Below are positions 1-5,074 of a DNA stretch of 5,074 bases, piece by piece. The translations under genes were made by a program, and so were the position numbers. Position 1 is the first letter of the stretch; every line of letters begins with the position of its first letter. Origin of the DNA: an uncultured Granulosicoccaceae bacterium (GTDB lineage Bacteria > Pseudomonadota > Gammaproteobacteria > CALCKW01); contig CALDHJ010000538.1 in the NCBI GenBank assembly GCA_937941555.1, forward strand, positions 1-5,074, written 5' to 3'. Under the pieces are notes generated by a model, which saw nothing but the letters and a program-made list of their open reading frames with translations, ran no database searches and was not told the origin of the DNA.

Positions 1-1
1 G

Positions 2-88
2 AGCCGTTGCATGAGCGGGGTCGCCGAACTCGCCGTGCCGCTCACCGTCGACACCGGCGTCGGCACGAGTTGGGACGAAGCGCACTAG
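2..88 (+). CDS. polA: DNA polymerase I, C-terminal end (partial)
   Basis: This is the last 28 codons of a gene that begins left of the window, closed by TAG at 86-88. The translated tail reads ...VPLTVDTGVGTSWDEAH. From its methionine to the end it can be aligned without gaps to the end of E. coli PolA as I remember it (...VPLLVEVGSGENWDQAH), with the same number of residues; the VPL, G.G, WD and AH positions agree. DNA polymerase I fills gaps in repair and removes RNA primers from Okazaki fragments in the cytoplasm. This stretch is the extreme end of the polymerase domain, after the catalytic motifs, so nothing can be said about the exonuclease domains. The stop overlaps the stop of the convergent transporter gene. 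The family call rests on a short tail but the match is distinctive. Confidence 0.85.
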   Translation, partial: SRCMSGVAELAVPLTVDTGVGTSWDEAH

Positions 89-1626
89 CGGCGGTCAGCG
101 TTGTCTTGTGCGAGTGGCTGTGACCACAGCGCGGCCGCGCAAGCCGCTGCGGCGAGTGCAAAGAGACTGGCACCGAGCATCACGTCAACAAAGGCCGCGT
201 CTAGCGCGTCGACCAGCGCGAGGCGAGCCTGCGGTTGCAGCGCGGCGGGCAGCGCGCTCAGATCCGCTTGCGCGAGCGTGTCGGCGGCGCCGCGCACGAC
301 CGGTTCGATAGCCGTGCGTGCCCCTGCGTCGCTGACCATGTTGCTGAGGCTGTTGTCGAGGTGGTGTCGGTAGCGCAGCGCGAGCAGTGCGCCAAAGAGG
401 GCAATGGCGAAGAGGTTACCGATGCGGGTCACCGCGTGGTTGATGCCGGAGGCGAGGCCGCTCTCGTCGGTGTCGACGCTGTTGAGGACACCGGTCGTCA
501 GCGGTGTGACCATCAAACCCGCCGACACGCCGAGCAGCGTCATGACCACGGCGCCCGACCAGGGCGTGCGTAGCGCGACCAGTGCAGCGGCCGACGCAGT
601 GGCAATGGCGATGCCGATGGCGCCGTAGAGCATCGGGCGCCGATAGCCGACGCGGTCTGACCAGTCGCCAACGGGTCGCGCCATGAGGCTGATGCAGATG
701 CCCAGCGGCAGCATGTTCAGTGCAGCCTCCGAGGCGCTGAGACCGAGCGATGTGATCAGGAAATAAGGCACCAGAAACATTACGGCCATGAAGGCGGTAA
801 AGACGGTCAGGCAATAGACGTTGAGCAGCACGAATTCGCGGTTGACGAGAAAGTGTGCAGGCAGGATCGGGCGGACCGCGTGTCGCTCCCAGAGCACAAA
901 CGCCACGAGCCCAATCGCGCCCATCACCCAACCCGGCCAGACCTGCAGTGATGCGGCGGCGTGCAGTGAGAGATTGATCGTCGCAAACACCAGGGCCGCC
1001 AGCGACAGTGTCAGCAGGCTTGCGCCCGGCCAGTCGAGCGGCACGGGCTTGCGCTCGTTGCCGCGCGGAACAGCAACGGCAGTCAGAGTGATGGCGATCA
1101 GACCGAGTGGAATATTCACCCAGAAGGCAAAGGGCCAACCGCCGTTGTCAACCAGAAAGCCACCGATAACCGGACCCGCCGCCGCGGACGCCGAGGCCGC
1201 CGCCGACCACATGCCAACAGCACGACCGCGCTGTTCAGGCGGGTAGAGGCGGGCAATGATCGAGAGCGATTGTGGCAGCATCAGGGCGGCGCTCGCCCCC
1301 TGTGCCGTGCGCGCTGCGATCAGCCAGGCGCTGTCGGGTGCGGCGGCGCAGGCAGCCGACGACAGTGTGAAGCCCGCGATGCCAAGCAGGAACAACCGGC
1401 GCGGACCGTAGCGGTCTCCGAGTGCACCGCTGATGACGAGCAGCGCGCAGAGCGCGAGCAAGTAGGTGTTGGCGATCCACTGCAGGGCGGCGAAACTGGC
1501 GCCGAGGTCGCGCTGAATGCTGGGCAACGCAATGTGGACAATCGTGCTGTCGATGAAGCCCATACTCGACGCGATGATGGTGGCGCTGAGTGCCAGGCCG
1601 CGTTGCCATCGCGTGGGTGGGGGCAT
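85..1626 (-). CDS. DHA2-family (EmrB/QacA-type) MFS drug-efflux transporter
   Basis: The product is a 513-residue inner-membrane protein, the usual size of 14-helix DHA2 proton-coupled multidrug antiporters. Visible family motifs are the helix 1 signature around residues 24-37 (FIDSTIVHIALPSI), motif A in the loop after helix 2 (GDRYGPRR, 70-77), motif C with GPVIGGFL (151-158) and a second motif A-like loop (RPVGDWSDRVGYRR, 317-330). Hydrophobic segments run through to a last helix near 482-501, followed by a short polar tail. The frame stays open for 70 more codons upstream, to 1836, but that part is not transporter-like and lies antisense to the acetyltransferase; ATG at 1626, just before the MPPPTRWQRG tail and helix 1, is preferred although no strong Shine-Dalgarno is seen. 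It diverges from the acetyltransferase gene and a palindrome lies 27 bp upstream. The substrate cannot be told from sequence; drug or toxic-metabolite export is the family role. Confidence 0.9.
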   Translation of the reverse strand: MPPPTRWQRGLALSATIIASSMGFIDSTIVHIALPSIQRDLGASFAALQWIANTYLLALCALLVISGALGDRYGPRRLFLLGIAGFTLSSAACAAAPDSAWLIAARTAQGASAALMLPQSLSIIARLYPPEQRGRAVGMWSAAASASAAAGPVIGGFLVDNGGWPFAFWVNIPLGLIAITLTAVAVPRGNERKPVPLDWPGASLLTLSLAALVFATINLSLHAAASLQVWPGWVMGAIGLVAFVLWERHAVRPILPAHFLVNREFVLLNVYCLTVFTAFMAVMFLVPYFLITSLGLSASEAALNMLPLGICISLMARPVGDWSDRVGYRRPMLYGAIGIAIATASAAALVALRTPWSGAVVMTLLGVSAGLMVTPLTTGVLNSVDTDESGLASGINHAVTRIGNLFAIALFGALLALRYRHHLDNSLSNMVSDAGARTAIEPVVRGAADTLAQADLSALPAALQPQARLALVDALDAAFVDVMLGASLFALAAAACAAALWSQPLAQDNADRR

Positions 1627-1653
1627 CGTCTGTCTGCCGCGGGTCGGGCGCAG

Positions 1654-1668
1654 CAGTGTGGCACACTG
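1654..1668. promoter_or_regulatory. Candidate operator: perfect 15-bp palindrome between divergent genes
   Basis: CAGTGTGGCACACTG has two perfect 7-bp arms (1654-1660 and 1662-1668) around a single G. It lies in the 57-bp gap between the transporter start (1626, minus strand) and the acetyltransferase start (1684 or 1696, plus strand). A dyad in so short a divergent promoter region is the usual arrangement for a dimeric repressor or activator, such as a TetR-, MarR- or GntR-type regulator, controlling both genes. I see no convincing -35/-10 pair in either direction, so the promoters themselves are not placed. No regulator gene is present in the window. Confidence 0.45.
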
Positions 1669-1683
1669 TCGAGCCGCTGAGCG

Positions 1684-2970
1684 ATGTGTTTCCAGATGAG
1701 CAACCCTGTCCCCTATCGTGCCCAGCTGGGCAATTTGCGCGTGTTTCAACCCGACGCGGACGACAAGCTCACCACCATCATGGCGGTGCGCGCGGCCTTC
1801 GGCATGCTGGGTGATGTGGAACTCGATCGCGAGCACCTGCGCCCGGACGAGCGCCGGCTGTCGGTCGCCGACGGTGACACGATCATCGGTGGCTGTTTCG
1901 CCTATGCCTACCGCATGAGTCTGCCCGGTGGTGCGGATGTGCCGGTTGCCGGTTTGGCTGGCGTAGGCGTTTCACCCGATGCGCAGGGGCGCGGTGCGTT
2001 TCGGCCCTTGTTGGAGGGCCACATCAAGCAAAGCGCGGCACTGGGCGACGCGGCCTCCATTCTCATGGCATCCGAGTCGGGTCTCTACGGTCGGTTCGGC
2101 TATGGTCAGGCGACCGACATGGCGGTGTGGCAGCTCGATGTGCGGGATTTTGCCTTGCAGTCGGGATTCGAGACTGCCGCTGGCCGGATGCTGCTCCTGG
2201 ACAATGTCGAGGACACGATTGCCCGTGTGGCACCCGTGCACGAAGCCGCCTGCCGTCGGCGCGGTGGCGACGTATTGCGTGACGCAGAATGGTGGCCGCT
2301 AGTCCTCGGTGCGGCCAAACGCAGCTGGTTTGGCGGCGGCCCGCAGTTTGTCGCCGCGTGGGAAAACCCGGCGGGGGAGCTCGATGCCTATGCGCTCTAC
2401 GTGCTCGAAGACGTCGCCGACGATGCGGGCCAGCCCGGCACGCCGGCCAACCGGCTGACCATTCGGGAACTCGTTGCGCGTTCTGTGGACGCCGAGACTG
2501 CACTGTTCGCCGCCCTGTGCCGGGTCAGCTGGGTGCGCGAAGTGGTCTGGGAGCTCGCCCCCGTCGATCCGCCGGTCAAAAACCGCATGACTGACCCGAG
2601 GCAACTGCGTCAGCACCGGCGCCTCGACATGAGTTGGTTGCGGCCGCTCGACCCGGCAGCCTTGTTGACCGGGCGGCACTACCTCTCTGACGGTCAGGTG
2701 GTGATCGACTACAGCGACCCGGTGTTGCCATCGCGATCAGGTGTGATGGAGCTGACGGTGACAGACGGGGTGCCGTCGATCTCGCCAGCTGACCCCACGC
2801 CCGAAGCGGTCACGCTCCGACCGGATACGCTCGGTCAGCTGCTGCTCGGCGGTACCCGCGTGCTTGAGCTCGTCGAATCGGGACACGTGACCGGCTCTGT
2901 TGCCGCCCTGCGTGCGCTGGATCGGCTGTTGCTGACTGAGCGGGCACCGTTCAATCTCACCAAGTTCTAG
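1684..2970 (+). CDS. Eis-like GNAT family N-acetyltransferase
   Basis: A 428-residue protein (424 if translation starts at the second ATG, 1696; neither has a clear Shine-Dalgarno). It fits the three-part Eis architecture: an N-terminal GNAT domain (about 15-150), a second GNAT-like domain (about 155-310) and a C-terminal sterol-carrier-protein-like domain (about 315-428). Within the first domain, VAGLAGVGVSPDAQGRGAF (88-106) is the acetyl-CoA pyrophosphate-binding motif, and LYGRFGYG (134-141) is the Eis signature carrying the tyrosine thought to act as general acid. The protein ends in phenylalanine (TKF), as does mycobacterial Eis, whose C-terminal carboxylate takes part in catalysis. In M. 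tuberculosis Eis acetylates aminoglycosides at several amines and also protein lysines; the substrate here is unknown. The gene diverges from a drug-efflux transporter, with a shared palindrome between them, which suggests a linked detoxification role. Family call is firm, substrate is not. Confidence 0.88.
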   Translation: MCFQMSNPVPYRAQLGNLRVFQPDADDKLTTIMAVRAAFGMLGDVELDREHLRPDERRLSVADGDTIIGGCFAYAYRMSLPGGADVPVAGLAGVGVSPDAQGRGAFRPLLEGHIKQSAALGDAASILMASESGLYGRFGYGQATDMAVWQLDVRDFALQSGFETAAGRMLLLDNVEDTIARVAPVHEAACRRRGGDVLRDAEWWPLVLGAAKRSWFGGGPQFVAAWENPAGELDAYALYVLEDVADDAGQPGTPANRLTIRELVARSVDAETALFAALCRVSWVREVVWELAPVDPPVKNRMTDPRQLRQHRRLDMSWLRPLDPAALLTGRHYLSDGQVVIDYSDPVLPSRSGVMELTVTDGVPSISPADPTPEAVTLRPDTLGQLLLGGTRVLELVESGHVTGSVAALRALDRLLLTERAPFNLTKF

Positions 2971-2986
2971 CCCGGGCGTGAGATTG
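2952..2986. repeat. Inverted repeat spanning the acetyltransferase stop codon
   Basis: CAATCTCAC (2952-2960) and GTGAGATTG (2978-2986) are a perfect 9-bp inverted repeat with a 17-nt loop that contains the TAG stop (2968-2970). Flanking CGGG (2941-2944) and CCCG (2989-2992) could extend the stem after an internal loop. The RNA hairpin would sit at the 3' end of the acetyltransferase message. There is no T-run after it, so it is not a canonical intrinsic terminator; it may act in mRNA 3'-end stability or Rho-dependent termination. Confidence 0.4.
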
Positions 2987-3040
2987 CACCCGCTGTCCGC
3001 CCAGGCCTTGCTCATGAGCGTGCAAACGGCGCCATTCGAG

Positions 3041-3069
3041 CTGCCATGGCCCGCTCGGGCGCGTACACT
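3041..3069 (+). promoter_or_regulatory. Possible sigma70-type promoter for the peptidase-glycosyltransferase unit
   Basis: CTGCCA (3041-3046) resembles a -35 box (4 of 6 to TTGACA) and TACACT (3064-3069) resembles a -10 box (4 of 6 to TATAAT), with an ideal 17-bp spacer. Transcription would start near 3076 and give a leader of about 33 nt before the peptidase ATG at 3109. This is the only reasonable promoter-like pair I see in the gap, but both boxes are imperfect. Confidence 0.35.
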
Positions 3070-3097
3070 AGCGTCCCAATAGTCGCAGCGACATAGT

Positions 3098-3103
3098 AAG
3101 GAG
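3098..3103 (+). promoter_or_regulatory. Strong Shine-Dalgarno for the zinc metallopeptidase
   Basis: AAGGAG lies 5 nt before the ATG at 3109 and fixes that start. It is the only clearly good ribosome binding site in the window. Confidence 0.75.
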
Positions 3104-3108
3104 TAGCC

Positions 3109-3957
3109 ATGCGTTGGCGCGGTAAACGACGCAGCAGCAACATTGAGGACCGTCGTGGTCAGTCCGGCGGTCGCCGCATGGGACGGCGCGCGGGCATGGG
3201 CGGTGGCATGACCATCATCGCCTTGATCGCTGCGATGATTTTCGGATTCGATCCCAGTGCCTTGCTTGGCGTGCTCGGCGGTAGCAGTGCGCCGGCGCCG
3301 CAAAGCCGGGCACCGAGCAATGGTCAGGATGCCGAAGTGGTCGAATTTCTGGGCGTGGTGTTGGCCGACACCGAGCAGGTCTGGGGCGAGATGTTCCAGC
3401 GCGCCGGCTTGCAATACAAGCCGCCCAAGCTCGTGCTCTACAACGACGCGACACCGACAGCCTGTGGCACCGGACAAGCGGCTGCGGGGCCCTTCTACTG
3501 CCCGGGCGACCACAAGCTCTACCTCGACCTGAGTTTTCTGGCTGAATTGCAACGAATGGGAGCGCAGGGCGACTTCGCACTGGCCTACGTGATTGCACAC
3601 GAGGTCGGGCACCACATCCAGACACTCGAGGGCACTGCCGCCAAAGTGCAGCGTGCCCGCCAGCAGATGAGCCAGACCGACGGCAACCGGGTGCAAGTGG
3701 CAATGGAGCTTCAGGCTGATTGTTACGCTGGTGTGTGGGCGCACCACGCCCACAACGACCGCAGTCTGCTCGAGCCCGGTGACATCGAAGAAGGCATGGG
3801 GGCGGCCGCTGCCGTGGGCGATGACACCCTGCAGCGCAAGGCCGGCCGTCGCGTGGTGCCCGAGGCGTTCACGCATGGCTCATCGCAACAACGCACCGAG
3901 TGGCTCATTCGCGGCCTGCGCACTGGCAACGTGCAAGACTGCGACACGTTTTCCTGA
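3109..3957 (+). CDS. ypfJ: YpfJ-family neutral zinc metallopeptidase
   Basis: A 282-residue protein of the neutral zinc metallopeptidase family (E. coli YpfJ type). The N-terminus MRWRGKRRSSNIEDRRG is the charged start typical of the family, followed by a glycine-rich stretch and one hydrophobic segment (about 34-47) that should anchor it in the inner membrane, then an Ala/Pro/Ser linker (57-72). The catalytic domain carries HEVGH (164-168): two zinc-binding histidines and the catalytic glutamate. Glu200 in the MELQADCYAGVW motif is the likely third zinc ligand. Cysteines at 119, 131, 205 and 278 could form disulfides if the domain faces the periplasm, which is inference. Length and all core motifs are intact. 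The physiological substrate of the family is poorly known. A strong Shine-Dalgarno supports the start, and the stop is 4 nt before the glycosyltransferase start, so the two are probably one transcript. Confidence 0.92.
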   Translation: MRWRGKRRSSNIEDRRGQSGGRRMGRRAGMGGGMTIIALIAAMIFGFDPSALLGVLGGSSAPAPQSRAPSNGQDAEVVEFLGVVLADTEQVWGEMFQRAGLQYKPPKLVLYNDATPTACGTGQAAAGPFYCPGDHKLYLDLSFLAELQRMGAQGDFALAYVIAHEVGHHIQTLEGTAAKVQRARQQMSQTDGNRVQVAMELQADCYAGVWAHHAHNDRSLLEPGDIEEGMGAAAAVGDDTLQRKAGRRVVPEAFTHGSSQQRTEWLIRGLRTGNVQDCDTFS

Positions 3958-3961
3958 TCCC

Positions 3962-4963
3962 GTGACCGGGCCGCGCGTCTCGGTCTTGATGCCGGTTCGA
4001 GACGGCGGTGCCTGGCTGCGGGATGCGGTCGACAGTGTGCGCTCGCAGACACTGACCGACTGGGAGCTGGTCCTGGTCGATGACCACTCCCGCGACGGGG
4101 CGTCGGCCGCTCTCGCCCCCGACCCGCGCATTACGGTCGTGCCCAATCGAGGCCGAGGATTGGTCGATGCACTCAACACCGGCCTTGGCGTGTGCCGCGC
4201 GCCCTTCGTTGCCAGACTCGACGCCGACGACCGCATGCACCCCGATCGCCTGTGGCTGCAACTGGCGGCAATGCAACAGCAACCAGCGTTGAGTGTGGTG
4301 GCCAGCCGCGTACGCGCGTTTCGCGACGACGGGCCCGTGCCCGACGGCATGCGGCGCTACCTCGCGTGGCAAAATCGGCTGACGGGCCACGAGGCCTTGC
4401 GGAACGCCGTTTTCGTGGATGCGCCCATGGCACACCCGAGCGTGATGCTGCGGCGTGACGCGCTACACGCGCTGGGGGCCTACCGCGATTCGATGTGGGC
4501 CGAAGATGTCGACCTCTGGATGCGCGCGCGGGCGGCGGGTTGGCGTTTTCGAAAATTGCCACTCACCCTGACGGACTGGCGCGACCACACGGCGCGCTTG
4601 ACGCGAACCGATCCCCGGTGCGCACCAGATCGGTACATCGCCGCTCGAGCTCACTATCTCGCAAACAGTGTATTGCAAGGGCGGCAAGTTGCGCTCTGCG
4701 GAGGCGGCAAGCACGCCATCCGCCTGTGTCGGGCGCTGCGCGCCGAGGGGGTGGTGGTCAGCCACTTCTACGACATTGCCGCCCACCGCGTCGGTGGCAC
4801 ACGACAGGGCTGTCCGGTGTTGCCGCTGTCTGCGATGTCCGAACTCGAGACTGGCATTTTTGTCCTGGGGTGCGTTGCGAGACCGCGTGCGCGCAACGAA
4901 CTGGCCACTGCCCTGCAGCGCGCAGGGCTCATTGAGGGCGAGCAGTTTCTGATGGCAGCCTGA
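3962..4963 (+). CDS. Family 2 glycosyltransferase with extra C-terminal Rossmann-like domain
   Basis: A 333-residue protein, probably cytoplasmic, with no membrane segment. Residues 5-210 are a GT-A fold glycosyltransferase: first strand RVSVLMPVRDGG (5-16), nucleotide-binding VLVDDHSRDG (37-46), the metal-binding DADD (87-90), and the AEDVDLWMRA region (180-189), where the acidic pair is the usual catalytic-base position. It should transfer a sugar from a nucleotide-sugar donor; donor and acceptor cannot be told. After about residue 235 a separate domain begins: VALCGGGKHAIRLCRAL (243-259) is a glycine-rich first turn of a Rossmann-like fold, with an acidic residue after the second strand (D271) and GCPVLP (283-288) further on. 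GTG at 3962 is chosen because it lies 4 nt after the peptidase stop and just before the first strand; the next ATG (3989) would cut that strand away. No Shine-Dalgarno is seen, so translation is probably coupled to the peptidase gene. Confidence 0.87.
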   Translation: MTGPRVSVLMPVRDGGAWLRDAVDSVRSQTLTDWELVLVDDHSRDGASAALAPDPRITVVPNRGRGLVDALNTGLGVCRAPFVARLDADDRMHPDRLWLQLAAMQQQPALSVVASRVRAFRDDGPVPDGMRRYLAWQNRLTGHEALRNAVFVDAPMAHPSVMLRRDALHALGAYRDSMWAEDVDLWMRARAAGWRFRKLPLTLTDWRDHTARLTRTDPRCAPDRYIAARAHYLANSVLQGRQVALCGGGKHAIRLCRALRAEGVVVSHFYDIAAHRVGGTRQGCPVLPLSAMSELETGIFVLGCVARPRARNELATALQRAGLIEGEQFLMAA

Positions 4964-4973
4964 CGGCGGCTGC
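4955..4973. repeat. Short hairpin at the glycosyltransferase stop codon
   Basis: GCAGCC (4955-4960) and GGCTGC (4968-4973) form a 6-bp GC-rich stem around a 7-nt loop that contains the TGA stop (4961-4963). An alternative pairing, CTGAC (4960-4964) with GTCAG (4975-4979), would place the stop codons of both convergent genes in its two arms. Neither is followed by a T-run. This may be chance in GC-rich DNA. Confidence 0.2.
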
Positions 4974-4975
4974 TG

Positions 4976-5074
4976 TCAGTCGTTGCTCGATGTGCTCAGC
5001 ACCAACACGGCGTTTCCGCGTTGCTCGATGGTGGTTTTTTCCCGCGAGGCGGCGCGGCTGACTTCGGTAAAAGA
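4976..5074 (-). CDS. Unidentified protein, C-terminal 32 residues (partial)
   Basis: The minus-strand frame is open from the right edge to a TGA stop (complement of 4976-4978) and ends ...TTIEQRGNAVLVLSTSSND. It converges on the glycosyltransferase with only 12 bp between the stops. I do not recognise the family from 32 residues. The IEQRGNAVLVLS stretch, with a charged helix-like segment before it (FTEVSRAASREK), loosely resembles the helix-strand region of Phd/YefM-type antitoxins (I.rRG..vaVlvS), but antitoxins normally continue further past this point and the likeness is weak. That the reading is coding at all is supported by its position, filling the remaining sequence up to the neighbouring gene, and by a tail that looks like ordinary protein. 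Confidence 0.45.
   Translation of the reverse strand, partial: SFTEVSRAASREKTTIEQRGNAVLVLSTSSND
4981..5030. repeat. 12-bp direct repeat
   Basis: CGTTGCTCGATG occurs at 4981-4992 and again, identically, at 5019-5030, a 38-bp offset. Both copies lie inside the unidentified minus-strand gene but are read in different frames (SSN and IEQR), so this is not a repeated peptide. Confidence 0.5.
5000..5040 (+). terminator. Weak candidate terminator for the peptidase-glycosyltransferase unit
   Basis: An imperfect stem pairs CAAC.CGG (5003-5010) with CCG.GTTG (5016-5023) around CGTTT. A run of six T (5035-5040) follows, and CACC (5000-5003) with GGTG (5030-5033) could instead close an outer helix next to the T-run. 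The spacing is not ideal for an intrinsic terminator, and the T-run also encodes lysine/threonine codons of the opposite gene. Position, just past the end of a (+) unit, is the main support. Confidence 0.2.

Noticed and set aside
101..628. Several plus-strand open frames opposite the transporter
   Set aside because: They are low-complexity Ala/Arg/Ser translations opposite membrane helices, with no recognisable domains.
416..1138. 240-codon minus-strand frame inside the transporter
   Set aside because: It is an alternative frame of the transporter with an Arg/His/Cys-rich composition typical of off-frame translation.
1627..1836. 70-codon N-terminal extension of the efflux transporter
   Set aside because: The extension is polar and rich in His/Arg, lies antisense to the start of the acetyltransferase, and the normal transporter N-terminus begins at the ATG at 1626.
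2971..3108. Possible small gene or riboswitch in the gap before the peptidase
   Set aside because: No open frame with a ribosome binding site other than the peptidase start, and no recognisable riboswitch structure; only the inverted repeat and the promoter-like boxes stand out.
2737..3876. Long open frame on the minus strand (379 codons) across the acetyltransferase end, the gap and the peptidase gene
   Set aside because: It is antisense to a confidently identified peptidase, its translation shows no family motif, and long shadow frames are expected in GC-rich DNA.
3731..3961. Upstream extension of the glycosyltransferase reading frame into the peptidase gene
   Set aside because: The extra 77 codons overlap conserved peptidase sequence in another frame and are Arg/Ala-rich shadow; the GTG at 3962 starts right before the first GT-A strand.
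1..5074. Mobile element, CRISPR array, tRNA or phage genes
   Set aside because: No terminal repeats, transposase or integrase motifs, regular spacer repeats or cloverleaf sequence were seen, and composition looks even across the window.

Overview
The window is GC-rich (roughly two thirds G+C) and almost fully coding. It looks like chromosomal DNA of a proteobacterium, most likely a gammaproteobacterium. The best clue is the left edge, which carries the C-terminal end of DNA polymerase I with the WDxAH ending typical of that group. The YpfJ-type zinc metallopeptidase is also common in proteobacteria. I cannot name a genus. I see no rRNA, tRNA, CRISPR array, insertion sequence or phage gene.

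Layout, left to right. The 3' end of polA (+) meets, tail to tail, a 14-helix-type DHA2 drug-efflux MFS transporter (-); the two stop codons share the palindrome CTAG. The transporter diverges from an Eis-like GNAT N-acetyltransferase (+). The short gap between them holds a perfect 15-bp palindrome, a good candidate operator. A 138-bp gap follows, beginning with an inverted repeat that spans the acetyltransferase stop codon and ending with a plausible promoter and a strong Shine-Dalgarno. Next comes a two-gene (+) unit: a YpfJ-family membrane-anchored zinc metallopeptidase and, 4 nt downstream, a family 2 glycosyltransferase with a GTG start and an extra C-terminal Rossmann-like domain. At the right edge the last 32 codons of an unidentified (-) gene converge on the glycosyltransferase.

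Functionally, the divergent efflux pump and acetyltransferase could form a small detoxification or drug-resistance pair under one regulator, but no regulator gene lies in the window, so this is inference from layout and the palindrome. The peptidase and glycosyltransferase are probably co-transcribed and translationally coupled; a shared envelope role is possible but not shown. I found no convincing new multi-gene system. The points most worth checking are the palindromic operator between efflux and acetyltransferase genes, the glycosyltransferase domain fusion, and the unidentified gene at the right edge.
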